This document shows, piece after piece, positions 15,991 to 23,883 of a stretch of DNA of 55,741 bases (positions are counted from its first letter, which is position 1; each line of letters begins with the position of its first letter). Location: positions 1-55,741 of the IMG/VR virus record IMGVR_UViG_3300038436_000236. One strand, 5' to 3'. A program made the translations under genes and the position numbers. Source of the stretch: a virus. The notes beneath the pieces were generated by a model. It made no database searches. It saw only the letters and a program-made list of their open reading frames with translations, and had not been told where the DNA came from.

Positions 15991-16437
15991 ATGATGCCTA
16001 ATAATTTTGAGTTACGGTTTGATGTCGTTAATGATGGAGAGCAAGCGGCTGGAATTGCCGCCTATAATGACACCGTGGCGGTAACGGTCGAAAGCGGCGA
16101 TCCTGGCGGAGAGATAGGCGAGTTCGCCGAATATATGCGCGGTTGTCTTGCCGAATGGTTTGACGGCGCAAAAGTCACGTTGGAAAAAGGGAGCACAAAC
16201 GGAGAGCGAGAAGGGCGCGGCGGAAGCAAAGAGGAGTCGCGGTTAGTCGTCGCTGGTTGGCTGGTGACATGGGGGCTCGGCGGATACTCATTTTTCATGC
16301 GCGAAAGCTTTGCTCATCTTAAAAAAGATGAAGTCTTGTGCGCCGGATTCGGTGATTGCGAGATTGCCCAATTGTTCAAGATGAAAGATTCAGGCGCGCC
16401 AAAGGGGAATGAACGTGAAAAAAATATTATGCCTTGA
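15991..16437 (+). CDS. Hypothetical protein
   Basis: 148 residues from the ATG one base after the ssb stop. Earlier in-frame starts inside ssb exist and none has a clear ribosome-binding site. The N-terminal half is acidic (IAAYNDTVAVTVESGDPGGE), followed by an Arg/Gly/Glu-rich linker and a more hydrophobic end (LVVAGWLVTWGLGGYSFFMR). No family recognised. The 3' end overlaps the resolvase gene by 23 bases. Confidence 0.55.
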   Translation: MMPNNFELRFDVVNDGEQAAGIAAYNDTVAVTVESGDPGGEIGEFAEYMRGCLAEWFDGAKVTLEKGSTNGEREGRGGSKEESRLVVAGWLVTWGLGGYSFFMRESFAHLKKDEVLCAGFGDCEIAQLFKMKDSGAPKGNEREKNIMP

Positions 16438-16855
16438 CCTCGGCACAAAAACGGGTTGGGCGTCGAATCGCGGGTCAGGGACTATGACGTTTGCGAATGG
16501 ACGGTTTGAGGGCGGCGGCATGCGCTATCTCAGGTTTGAGAACTGGTTAAACGAAATGCTTGCCATGGAAAAGCCTACGGCGGTTTATTTTGAGGAGGTG
16601 CGTCGTCATATCGGCACTGATGCCGGGCATGTTTACGGCGGGTTCATGTCAATCCTGACTGCGTGGTGTGAAAAGCATAAAATCCCATATGCCGGGGTGC
16701 CTGTCGGGACTATTAAGAAACACGCTACCGGAAAGGGGAACAGCGGGAAGCCTGAAATGATGGCGGCGTATTTAAAAAAATATGGGGTGTCGCCGCAGGA
16801 TGACAACGAATGCGACGCACGGTTTATATTCGACTATGCGTCAAAGAATATGTGA
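16415..16855 (+). CDS. RuvC-like Holliday junction resolvase (RNase H fold)
   Basis: 146 residues from a GTG with AAAGGGG 7 bases upstream; an in-frame ATG two codons earlier is too close to that site. The acidic catalytic residues expected of phage RuvC-like enzymes are visible: Asp in LCLDLGTKTGW, Glu-Glu in VYFEEV, and DDNECDA near the end. It would cleave branched recombination or replication intermediates before packaging. Confidence 0.8.
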   Translation: MKKILCLDLGTKTGWASNRGSGTMTFANGRFEGGGMRYLRFENWLNEMLAMEKPTAVYFEEVRRHIGTDAGHVYGGFMSILTAWCEKHKIPYAGVPVGTIKKHATGKGNSGKPEMMAAYLKKYGVSPQDDNECDARFIFDYASKNM

Positions 16856-16862
16856 GTGCGTT

Positions 16863-17174
16863 ATGGGAAAGGCGAATGCTGAAAATAATCTGAAAATATG
16901 GAAGTGGGCCACGGGCGGACAGCTCTCTGCTGACTCTGCGATCCCTGATTACGGAAACTCGCCCGATGCCGCCTACTCTCTGCTGGATGTGTTGATCAAG
17001 AAAAATTTCAAGGTCGAACTACAGCACGAAGGTGTGGGCGATGGCTGGTGGTGTATAGTTGAGGGAGTTATCGGCGATCAATATCGCAAGCTGTGCGGTT
17101 GCCGCTTGTCTCTCCCTGCCGCAATTGCAGATGTTGCAAAAACAATTGCCGACATTGAGGCATCCGCAGAATAA
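16863..17174 (+). CDS. Hypothetical protein
   Basis: 103 residues starting MGKANAENNLKIWKWAT. Pattern resembles small phage proteins that pair a short N-terminal region with a WWCIVEGVIGDQYRKLCGC-type beta hairpin. No known domain recognised. The stop overlaps the next start (TAATG). Confidence 0.55.
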   Translation: MGKANAENNLKIWKWATGGQLSADSAIPDYGNSPDAAYSLLDVLIKKNFKVELQHEGVGDGWWCIVEGVIGDQYRKLCGCRLSLPAAIADVAKTIADIEASAE

Positions 17175-17644
17175 TGTCATCAAAAAGCGTTAAGCAGGCA
17201 ATGGCGATCCTGGCAGCGTGCCATGGTGCGCTTTTGGGTATAAAGGACGATTGCTCATTAGGGGCTCAGGAAGTGGTCAAGGCGCTTGATAGCGCCCTCG
17301 CCGCTGCTGACTGCGCAATGAGGCTTTATCCTGGCGCTGTGGTCAAGGATGAGCGCGCAGACGGCAAATGGATCATAGAGCGGATGCTGAGGTGGAAAAA
17401 GAGTATAGAGAGCGTTCCACGGGAGTTTGAATATTTTGTGCTGGTGTCAATTGCTCATCAGTGCGTCGTTGATCTGCTCGGGAAGGTGCGGGACAAGAAA
17501 AAGATTTTCCTGCTTGAGCCTCTTCTGCAGGCTTTGCAGCATATGTCTGATTTTTCGGACCCGCTTGGTCGAAATATCGCGGCTTTCGAGTGCGCAGAAT
17601 CTGCGCTTCGGGAGCTGTATACACAGGTTGATTTCCAACCGTAA
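17174..17644 (+). CDS. Hypothetical helical protein
   Basis: 156 residues, coupled to the previous gene by a one-base overlap. Almost entirely alpha-helical by composition (KQAMAILAACHGALLG, ALDSALAAADCAMRLY, EPLLQALQHMS). Six Cys are scattered without a metal-binding pattern. Function unknown. Confidence 0.55.
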   Translation: MSSKSVKQAMAILAACHGALLGIKDDCSLGAQEVVKALDSALAAADCAMRLYPGAVVKDERADGKWIIERMLRWKKSIESVPREFEYFVLVSIAHQCVVDLLGKVRDKKKIFLLEPLLQALQHMSDFSDPLGRNIAAFECAESALRELYTQVDFQP

Positions 17645-17672
17645 ACACTCAAAAAAAAGGAATGGTTTGACA

Positions 17673-18011
17673 ATGTATAAAGTGTTATCAGCCCGGAATC
17701 ATAAGGAACTTGAGACACAGGTGAACTCTGTTTGCGAAAACGGTTTTCAGCCAACTGGCGGGATTGCAATCATTGCGGGGCCGCTCAATTCTGCTTTTTT
17801 CTTTCAGGCTGTCGTGTCGGTGCCGCCTGCTGATCTGCCGGTTGCGGTTGAACTCCCTGCGTGGTCGGCTGAAATCCCCGTTGAAACTGACAGCGAAAAC
17901 ATGCGCGATGCTCTTTCCCCCCATGAGCTTTCCCCCCAGCATGAAGACGCGGCGAGTGCTGACGCGGGGAGTGCTGACGCGGTGAAAACGGAGAAAAAAA
18001 CGAAAAAATAA
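17673..18011 (+). CDS. DUF1737-like protein with low-complexity tail
   Basis: 112 residues. The first ~45 (MYKVLSARNHKELETQVNSV, then GFQPTGGIAII) match the DUF1737 pattern found in phage and bacterial small proteins. The rest is Ala/Pro/Ser-rich with short repeats (ELSPQHED, SADAGSADA) and ends in Lys-rich KTEKKTKK, probably disordered. Followed directly by a terminator. Confidence 0.65.
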   Translation: MYKVLSARNHKELETQVNSVCENGFQPTGGIAIIAGPLNSAFFFQAVVSVPPADLPVAVELPAWSAEIPVETDSENMRDALSPHELSPQHEDAASADAGSADAVKTEKKTKK

Positions 18012-18035
18012 GCAGGTTTTTGGCTTGCAGAAATG

Positions 18036-18067
18036 GGGTTCCCCTTGTCGGGGGAGCCCTTTTTTTG
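18036..18067 (+). terminator. Rho-independent terminator
   Basis: 9-bp stem GGGTTCCCC/GGGGAGCCC with one G-T pair and a 6-base loop, followed by eight T. It ends the ssb-to-DUF1737 block. Confidence 0.85.
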
Positions 18068-18089
18068 TTTGGGCTATAGAAAAAAAGTG

Positions 18090-18128
18090 TTGACCGTTTC
18101 ACCTGATGGTATTATGCATGGATTATAT
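18090..18128 (+). promoter_or_regulatory. Promoter-like region with CATG-centred operator
   Basis: TTGACC, 14 bases, then TATTAT within GTATTATGCATGGATTATAT. Nearly identical to the site near 13.4 kb. It starts the accessory block after the terminator. Confidence 0.6.
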
Positions 18129-18165
18129 GAAGCGCATCTTCAATAAAAAAAACAACGGTGAGATT

Positions 18166-18390
18166 ATGAAAAAAATTACTGCAAAGAAAATAAATGCTTC
18201 TATTGACGAAATAGAAGAGCTGGCCTCTTCCATTGAAGAGGTAATTGCCGAACTGCAAGAATCGCTAGATAATCGCACCGACAAATACCGGGAAAGCGAA
18301 AAGGGAGAATCTGCCCAGGAAGAAATAGATAAGCTCCAGGACCTTATCGACTCTCTCTCTTATGTCGGAGATTATAGAATAGATGACTAA
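18166..18390 (+). CDS. Small coiled-coil protein
   Basis: 74 residues. Highly charged and helical (DEIEELASSIEEVIAELQES, EEIDKLQDLIDSL), a short coiled coil. The ATG with GGTGAG upstream is chosen; an earlier in-frame ATG would lie almost at the predicted transcription start. First gene of the accessory block. Function unknown. Confidence 0.6.
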   Translation: MKKITAKKINASIDEIEELASSIEEVIAELQESLDNRTDKYRESEKGESAQEEIDKLQDLIDSLSYVGDYRIDD

Positions 18391-18670
18391 ATATGATTAT
18401 TACCTGCACAAAAGTCTTGGATTTGCCGGGGATTATTTCGGGGAAATAGGCCCGCCATTCAAGGTTTCTATGCTCCGATTTTATATATTTAAGTTGTTCA
18501 GATATCGAGCAACAAGGGTGCCGACTGGTTCAAAAAAACTGACTCTTACTGTCCAGAGTTTGATCAATGATAATTGCTCCATTGTCTCATACAAAGCGGA
18601 AAGGCTGTTGGCTGAAGCAGGGGTACGAATAGAATTAATCGCAACGGGAGGGAATAATGACAATACCTGA
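18383..18670 (+). CDS. Hypothetical protein
   Basis: 95 residues, starting inside the stop region of the coiled-coil gene. Aromatic and basic N-terminal half (MTKYDYYLHKSLGFAGDYFG), no membrane segment. Overlaps the next gene by 14 bases. No family recognised. Confidence 0.5.
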   Translation: MTKYDYYLHKSLGFAGDYFGEIGPPFKVSMLRFYIFKLFRYRATRVPTGSKKLTLTVQSLINDNCSIVSYKAERLLAEAGVRIELIATGGNNDNT

Positions 18671-19031
18671 GTATGATATATGTGACTGCGGCAAGCGTGG
18701 GGTCCACTCGAAATGCAATGATCCCGAGCCGGGGCGCTTGGCTTTGGAATTGCCCTATACTGCTGATTTTTCTAAATCGGTGAGCGATCATTTTTTGAAA
18801 ATCGCTGAAGATGTGTGGACCGAACGATATGGAGCCCTGGCGAGGGTGAACGGCTGGACGCCTAAAATCAAGTTGGTCCGGCTGAAGGATCGGGAATGCA
18901 CGTCTTTGCTGGGCACGCGTGGAACAGTCGTGGTGATTGAGGCGACTGCCGAAATGGGCGGGATAAAATCGACATTCTCGTTTCATCTGGATGGCGATTA
19001 TTTTGAATATGAAGACGAAAAAGAAGTTTGA
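18657..19031 (+). CDS. Hypothetical protein with N-terminal Cys motif
   Basis: 124 residues, GGGAGGG 5 bases before the ATG. Begins with MTIPEYDICDCGKRGVHSKC, a possible small zinc site, then an alpha/beta region ending in an acidic tail. Function unknown. Confidence 0.6.
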   Translation: MTIPEYDICDCGKRGVHSKCNDPEPGRLALELPYTADFSKSVSDHFLKIAEDVWTERYGALARVNGWTPKIKLVRLKDRECTSLLGTRGTVVVIEATAEMGGIKSTFSFHLDGDYFEYEDEKEV

Positions 19032-19046
19032 CGGGGGGGTGTAGAA

Positions 19047-19277
19047 ATGTCGCAACGTTATTTCTTTTTTTCCTATTCCTGCAGGAACATAATTGTTGGG
19101 AATCTTTGGTTTGCCTGCAACAAGTTCCCGCCAAATAAATTGTTTCGTGATGCTGCTGCAAAGCAATGCGGTGGCAAAGCTGATGAGATACTCATAACAA
19201 GCATTTTTGAGTTTAAGGATAAAGAGGATTACGACTCTTTCTCTATGGGAAATGGGGGTGGCAAAGTTGAAAGCTGA
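19047..19277 (+). CDS. Conserved hypothetical phage protein
   Basis: 76 residues with a seven-G ribosome-binding tract upstream. MSQRYFFFSYSCRNIIVGNL and EILITSIFEFKDKEDYDSF suggest a small conserved phage family of unknown role. Overlaps the Lar-like gene. Confidence 0.6.
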   Translation: MSQRYFFFSYSCRNIIVGNLWFACNKFPPNKLFRDAAAKQCGGKADEILITSIFEFKDKEDYDSFSMGNGGGKVES

Positions 19278-19506
19278 AGAGCAGGGCGCGGTCGAGGAAA
19301 TGCCCGTGTTGCTTTCGTGTCCATTTTGCGGATGCGATGCGATATTGATTTGCAAACAACTCCCAAGCGGACGGGCTGATGTGTTTTTCAGAGCCGAATG
19401 CGTCAATAGTCGGTGCGGCTGTAGGACGCCGGAGCTGCATCCTGCGCGTGCTGCTATTGATGTTTGGAATCAGAGAGCGGCGAAGCGGCTGCGACAAGGA
19501 AACTAA
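19252..19506 (+). CDS. Lar-like restriction alleviation zinc-ribbon protein
   Basis: 84 residues from the chosen ATG; a TTG 15 bases later or an ATG at MPVLL are alternatives. LLSCPFCGCDAIL, ECVNSRCGC and the closing AAIDVWNQRAA are the hallmark of the Lar family, phage proteins that ease type I restriction. The four Cys form a zinc ribbon. It sits directly before the methyltransferase, which fits an anti-restriction pair. A second Lar-like gene is near 23.9 kb. Confidence 0.75.
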   Translation: MGVAKLKAEEQGAVEEMPVLLSCPFCGCDAILICKQLPSGRADVFFRAECVNSRCGCRTPELHPARAAIDVWNQRAAKRLRQGN

Positions 19507-21108
19507 ATGAAAAAAGAAGCTGAGAAGTGTGCGATGTTCGGTGATACTTTCTACCCGTCATCGCCTGCGGTCATTGGGAAAATGATCAAAAAAGTTCATA
19601 AATCTGCAAATAAAATCCTTGACCCTTCTGCGGGGATGGGCGCTTTGATCGAGGGGTATATGGAGCGGTATTCTAGGTATAATATGCCTGACATATCCGC
19701 AATCGAAATTGATAAGGATTTGCGTTCGGTGCTCAGGGGGAAAGGAATCAAGGTTATTGATACTGATTTTCTTGCTTTCTCCGGGCCTGATAAGTTTGAC
19801 CTTATCATCGCAAATCCGCCGTTCAGGGACGGCGACAAGCACTTGCTCAAGGCAATTGAAATAATGTACCGCGGGCAGATTGTTTTTTTGCTCAATGCCG
19901 AGACGATCAGGAACCCATGCACGAATACTCGCAAAGAGCTGGTGCGAAAGCTTGAAGAGCTTGGCGCGGAAGTTGAGTATATTCATGATGCGTTTGCTGA
20001 TGCCGAAAGACCTGCATGCGTTGATGTCGCGCTGATCGACATCCGCATCAACAGGAATGTCGAAGAGGATTTGTTCGCAGGGGCTGACGATGTGGCTGCA
20101 GGGTGTACGGAAACAATCCGGGGAGCCAATGAACTCGCTACCGGGAAGGGCGTTTATGAGCTTGTTGCGGAATATAACCAGGTGGTCAGTATCTGCATGG
20201 AAACAATCGTTTCCTATTTCCGCAATTACCGAAAAGTGTGCAGTTACGTGGCGATCAATCGTGAAGCTGAAAAGTGCAATTACATGAAGGGCGACCTTAC
20301 CGACGAAATGCAGGGAATCGTTAATAAAATGCTTACTTCTGTCCGTAGGGATTTTTGGCGGAAAACGCTTGACCTGCGGGAGGTCGGCAGCAGAATGACT
20401 AAGAAAAAAATTGCAGAGTTTGAGCACGCCATAAATGAACGTTGCAATATGGATTTCACGGAAAATAATATTCGGGCGTTTGTCCTAAATGTTATCAGCG
20501 GATATGAAAAAACGATAACTGACGCGGTTATTGATATTTTTGATATGTTCACGGCGCGGCACGCATACGGGGAGATGGGCGTTTATGAGAAAAATATTCA
20601 CTACTTCAACGGCTGGAAAACAAACAAAGTTTTCAAGGTCTGTCGGCGTGTGGTAATCCCCGTTTATGGTAGTTTTGGCGGGGCGTTTAGATCGTGGGGG
20701 GCGTGGAAGCTAGATTACAGGGCGGCTGAGAAATTGCGCGACATCGATGTGGTCATGAATTATTTCGACGGGATGAGCAGTTATGTCTCTATCAACAAGG
20801 CCCTGGAGGATGCTTTTGCCAGGGGGGAATCGAGCAAGATAAGAAGTACATACTTCACGATAACTGCCCATAAAAAGGGCACGATTCATCTGACCTTCAA
20901 TGATGACGACATCCTGCGGCGGTTCAATGTCGCGGCGTGCTCCGGCAAGGGCTGGTTGCCTGGTGATTACGGGCGGACTGAATATGCGAAACTGTTGCCG
21001 GAAGAGAAGACGGTTATTGATGAGTTCGAGGGGCGGGAAAGCTATGACGAAAATCGCGTGAAACCTGTTTTCCCGCAGTCGGTCAAGGTGCTGAAGATCG
21101 CGGCGTGA
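19507..21108 (+). CDS. DNA adenine methyltransferase-type protein with DUF4942 domain
   Basis: 533 residues. The N-terminal ~190 residues are a class I methyltransferase: SAM-binding DPSAGMGAL at 39-47, EID acidic motif at ~67, and catalytic NPPF at 103-106, the N6-adenine type. Residues ~240-530 match the DUF4942 domain often fused to or beside such enzymes in phages (EFEHAINERCNMDFTENNIR, FNGWKTNKVFKVCRRVVIP). Probably modifies phage DNA against restriction. AAGGAAAC precedes the ATG. Confidence 0.8.
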   Translation: MKKEAEKCAMFGDTFYPSSPAVIGKMIKKVHKSANKILDPSAGMGALIEGYMERYSRYNMPDISAIEIDKDLRSVLRGKGIKVIDTDFLAFSGPDKFDLIIANPPFRDGDKHLLKAIEIMYRGQIVFLLNAETIRNPCTNTRKELVRKLEELGAEVEYIHDAFADAERPACVDVALIDIRINRNVEEDLFAGADDVAAGCTETIRGANELATGKGVYELVAEYNQVVSICMETIVSYFRNYRKVCSYVAINREAEKCNYMKGDLTDEMQGIVNKMLTSVRRDFWRKTLDLREVGSRMTKKKIAEFEHAINERCNMDFTENNIRAFVLNVISGYEKTITDAVIDIFDMFTARHAYGEMGVYEKNIHYFNGWKTNKVFKVCRRVVIPVYGSFGGAFRSWGAWKLDYRAAEKLRDIDVVMNYFDGMSSYVSINKALEDAFARGESSKIRSTYFTITAHKKGTIHLTFNDDDILRRFNVAACSGKGWLPGDYGRTEYAKLLPEEKTVIDEFEGRESYDENRVKPVFPQSVKVLKIAA

Positions 21109-21169
21109 AATAAATTAACTGTAGTGTTAAAATAATGTTGGACATATCGTAACACGGGTGTTAATATAC

Positions 21170-21295
21170 AAATCAAAGGGAAGGGAATTCGGCTAAAAAA
21201 CAAAAAAGAGGAGGCGATTATGATTACCTGGACTGAGACACGAATGAGAGAGATATTTGCAATATCTGATGTTACCGGTAAAGCCTTTCCGGCTG
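21170..21295 (+). repeat. Direct repeat, copy A (degenerate partner at 22075-22197)
   Basis: About 125 bases resembling the end of one gene, the ribosome-binding site and the first ~25 codons of the gene at 22125. Shared blocks include AATCAAAGGGAAGGG, AGGAGGCGATTATGA and CACGAATGAGAGA. Most differences are substitutions, with a 3-base indel. Confidence 0.85.
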
Positions 21296-21372
21296 CGCGG
21301 CGGTTGATGGTCCATATCAACCGATACGGTGGGCCTCGCGGGTTCCATGTGCGCCCTGTTTGCTGGCTGTAA
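21220..21372 (+). pseudogene. Truncated duplicate of the downstream HTH protein gene
   Basis: 50-residue frame. Its first ~24 residues (MITWTETRMREIFAISDVTG) match the start of the 186-residue protein at 22125 (MTTWKDTRMREIFAIDVTG); then the sequence diverges and stops soon after. It keeps a full ribosome-binding site (AGAGGAGG), so a short peptide may be made, but it lacks the rest of the protein. Best read as a remnant of a partial duplication. Confidence 0.65.
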
Positions 21373-21418
21373 CCATTCCCTGGCCCGGCATACCGGGAAA
21401 TATTGAGCGGAGTGTACC

Positions 21419-21619
21419 ATGAGCCTTGAAGATTTAGAAGCGACACTCAAAAAATGGGAGGAGGAAATAAGAGTATTTTCTCCAAAAGAAACTTGCTTAA
21501 GACCCAAACACATAAAAAGGTTGAAAAAGGAAATTGACAAAATCTATCGGATGAACTCGATGGTGCGTATATACGAGGAAAAAATAGAAGCTTGGGCAAG
21601 AGGAGAAATAGAAATATGA
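21419..21619 (+). CDS. Small charged helical protein
   Basis: 66 residues, rich in Glu and Lys (EATLKKWEEEIRVF, RLKKEIDKIYRMN). Stop overlaps the next start (ATGA). Unrecognised; lies between the two copies of the direct repeat. Confidence 0.5.
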   Translation: MSLEDLEATLKKWEEEIRVFSPKETCLRPKHIKRLKKEIDKIYRMNSMVRIYEEKIEAWARGEIEI

Positions 21620-21852
21620 AAGCAGGACAAGTTGTAAAAGATACCCGTAATGCCCTCATCGACCACCCTGGTCAACGTATCAGGATAGTGTGGACGGATA
21701 AAGGCAAGATTTCCGACATAATCGAATTCGACCATGAGCAGCTTATTAAAAGCGGTTGCGGAATCAGCGCAACGCTCAGAAAGTTCATTGAAGGGGGGTG
21801 CAAACGCGCTGATAAAGCTAGTTTTGAATACATCCCACGGATAGATGATTGA
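21616..21852 (+). CDS. Hypothetical protein
   Basis: 78 residues, coupled to the upstream gene. MKAGQVVKDTRNALIDHPGQ and RIRIVWTDKGKISDIIEFD suggest a compact beta-rich fold. No family recognised. Confidence 0.5.
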   Translation: MKAGQVVKDTRNALIDHPGQRIRIVWTDKGKISDIIEFDHEQLIKSGCGISATLRKFIEGGCKRADKASFEYIPRIDD

Positions 21853-21874
21853 AAATTCAATGGAGGCAAGGACT

Positions 21875-22102
21875 ATGGCAAAGCTCGTAAATCAAAGATA
21901 CCAAGAATATTTCATGGGGCCGGTCACAGTTGTCAAGGAAGTTGAGATCATCGAAGAGTACAAGGACTATTCATTTTTGGCAAGGGTGGATGGGGTTGTA
22001 AAAAAAATGCGCCTGAGCCCATGCGGCGGCGAGATTGTTTTGAAACCGAGTTGGTCGGGAATGGAAAAGCTCGTAAATCAAAGGGAAGGGGCATTCGGTT
22101 AA
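21875..22102 (+). CDS. Hypothetical protein with matching ends
   Basis: 75 residues from an ATG with GGAGG 9 bases upstream. A perfect 17-base repeat (AAGCTCGTAAATCAAAG) codes KLVNQR near both ends of the protein (MAKLVNQR and MEKLVNQR), so the gene itself carries a trace of local duplication. Function unknown. Confidence 0.5.
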   Translation: MAKLVNQRYQEYFMGPVTVVKEVEIIEEYKDYSFLARVDGVVKKMRLSPCGGEIVLKPSWSGMEKLVNQREGAFG

Positions 22103-22197
22103 GAAAACAAAATAGGAGGCGATTATGACTACCTGGAAAGATACACGAATGAGAGAAATTTTTGCAATAGATGTGACCGGAAAAGCATTTCCTGCTG
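22075..22197 (+). repeat. Direct repeat, copy B
   Basis: Intact partner of the repeat at 21170-21295; spans the end of the preceding gene and the first codons of the HTH protein gene. Confidence 0.85.
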
Positions 22198-22685
22198 GTC
22201 AGGAATGGGAAAATGTGAGGATTGAAATGGGAGAATTTGAAAACTACATTCTGCGGGCTGATACTCTCCGGGGTATCTCCTTGGGTGATGAGTCAGAATT
22301 TTGGGCCGGGTATATGCGCGGCTTGCGCCGCCTGCACCATGGCGAGGCGTTTGGAACGGATGCCGAGCACGCGTTATGGCACGGTATTCCAGCAGACGAA
22401 CCGGACCTTACCAGGAGGGCCAGGGGCGAGGGGTATCGGTCGGGGTTCGCCGGGAAAAACCCGGTTGAACTGTTCCGCGATATGAATGAAAACTACCTGT
22501 CCGCAAAGCAGCTTGCCGATGCATGCGGGATGGTCGATAGCCGGATCAGGCAGCTTGCGGATGTGATCCCTGGCGGGCGGCTAACTGATGCTGGGTGGCG
22601 GTTCCCGGTGTCGTCGGTTGAGTTCGTAAAGTCCCTTCCTGGCCGCGGTAGGCCGAAGGGCGTAAAGAAAGAGGGGGGGGAATGA
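22125..22685 (+). CDS. Hypothetical protein with C-terminal HTH
   Basis: 186 residues, AGGAGG upstream. Middle part (EFWAGYMRGLRRLHHGEAFG, ARGEGYRSGF) has a repeated G-Y-x-x-G pattern; residues ~125-180 (YLSAKQLADACGMVDSRIRQ, WRFPVSSVEFV) look like an excisionase/MerR-type helix-turn-helix. Probably DNA-binding; no closer family known to me. Its start is partly duplicated upstream. Confidence 0.6.
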   Translation: MTTWKDTRMREIFAIDVTGKAFPAGQEWENVRIEMGEFENYILRADTLRGISLGDESEFWAGYMRGLRRLHHGEAFGTDAEHALWHGIPADEPDLTRRARGEGYRSGFAGKNPVELFRDMNENYLSAKQLADACGMVDSRIRQLADVIPGGRLTDAGWRFPVSSVEFVKSLPGRGRPKGVKKEGGE

Positions 22686-23032
22686 AAATACAAGTTGAAG
22701 TCGATTACAAACTTGTTGAACGCGGAATCATTAATATGCTCGCACAGGCTGTTGCCGTTGAGGTGGGGGTGATAATGGGGCCTGTGGGCGATGGATTGGC
22801 AACTTCATTAACGTGTTTTGATGATGTTGAGGACCCTAACGCGCTGGTTGATTTTGATAAAGCTTGTCGGCAGGTTGATTTTGATAAAGTTTGTCGGCAG
22901 GTCGTTGATGATATCGTCAATAATGGGTTGCCTGAAATAAAAGGAATACGGATAGTCAACAAGAGCATAGCAGAATATTTGGTTGCCGACGCGTTAATGT
23001 GGGGGGGGGGGAATGACAACCAGCGTGATTGA
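22682..23032 (+). CDS. Hypothetical protein with internal tandem repeat
   Basis: 116 residues preceded by eight G then AATG. Contains a duplicated nonapeptide VDFDKACRQ/VDFDKVCRQ. The C-terminal codons include a ten-G run that also forms the ribosome-binding site of the next gene. Function unknown. Confidence 0.5.
   Translation: MKIQVEVDYKLVERGIINMLAQAVAVEVGVIMGPVGDGLATSLTCFDDVEDPNALVDFDKACRQVDFDKVCRQVVDDIVNNGLPEIKGIRIVNKSIAEYLVADALMWGGGNDNQRD
22847..22900 (+). repeat. 27-bp tandem duplication inside a gene
   Basis: Two units of 27 bases differing at one position (GCTTG versus GTTTG), in frame, coding VDFDK-A/V-CRQ. A recent slippage or duplication event. Confidence 0.9.
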
Positions 23033-23615
23033 ACAGAAAGCCTCCCGTCCCATCCTGTTCTCGGGGCCGATGGTTCGCGTTATCCTGGCCGGTGAGAAGA
23101 CCCAGACACGGCGGATTGTAAAATTGAATATGTCTGGTAGGGTGGCTCGGGGCGGTAAAAACTGGCACATTGACGACAAGAATGCGTCGCTTGCATGCCC
23201 ATACGGGCAACCTGGCGACATGCTGTGGGTGCGGGAGACATGGGCCGATGTCCCGCACCCTGGGCAAGGGCCGAAGTGCAAGATGTCGCCTGACGGACGG
23301 GGCGCAACTTTTCGTGCTGACTGGCAGGGGAACCCGAGCGGTTTCAAATGGCGACCTTCAATCCATATGCCCCGGTGGGCGTCTCGGCTCGCGCTGGAGA
23401 TCATCGGCGTAAGGATGGAGCGGCTGCGCGACATAACCCGCGCTGATGCAAAGGCTGAGGGCTTTATGCCGCAGGCGAACGGGCTCGAATCGTGGGCCGG
23501 GAAAAGTTACGGAAATGCGCAGCTTGCATTTGAAGCATGTTGGCGAGAAATCAACGGGATTGATTCGTGGGAAGGCAACCCGCTTGTATGGGTTGTTTCG
23601 TTTCGGGTAGCTTGA
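23013..23615 (+). CDS. Phage ASCH-like / morphogenetic-type protein
   Basis: 200 residues. RPILFSGPMVRVILAGEKTQ, then CPYGQPGDMLWVRETW, RWRPSIHMPRWASRLALEI and NPLVWVVSFRV are the recurring blocks of a widespread phage family with an ASCH-like (PUA-type, RNA-binding-like) fold, sometimes labelled morphogenetic protein. Role unproven. The ribosome-binding site is a ten-G run. Confidence 0.65.
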   Translation: MTTSVIEQKASRPILFSGPMVRVILAGEKTQTRRIVKLNMSGRVARGGKNWHIDDKNASLACPYGQPGDMLWVRETWADVPHPGQGPKCKMSPDGRGATFRADWQGNPSGFKWRPSIHMPRWASRLALEIIGVRMERLRDITRADAKAEGFMPQANGLESWAGKSYGNAQLAFEACWREINGIDSWEGNPLVWVVSFRVA

Positions 23616-23625
23616 GGAGGTGCTT

Positions 23626-23868
23626 ATGAGCGTTTTTGATGAAATGATAGCTTCCCAGCTCAAGGGCTGGCTTGATGCGGAAATTACTGATCTTGAATCA
23701 GAAAATAATGGGTGTGGGTCCTTCTTTGCGCCCGCATCGTGGAATCTTAACCCAAAAGACTTTAAACGGTTGGTATCCGCTGCAAAGAGGGAATCAAAAC
23801 GCCTCGGGAAACGAGCGGGCGGATGCCCGGTTAATCCAAAGTATTGGCAGAAGTTTTATGCCGAGTAA
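23626..23868 (+). CDS. Hypothetical protein
   Basis: 80 residues; GAGGAGG before the ATG. MSVFDEMIASQLKGWLDAEI then a basic C-terminal part. Two Cys only. Not recognised. Confidence 0.55.
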   Translation: MSVFDEMIASQLKGWLDAEITDLESENNGCGSFFAPASWNLNPKDFKRLVSAAKRESKRLGKRAGGCPVNPKYWQKFYAE

Positions 23869-23883
23869 CGCTATAGGTGAACC

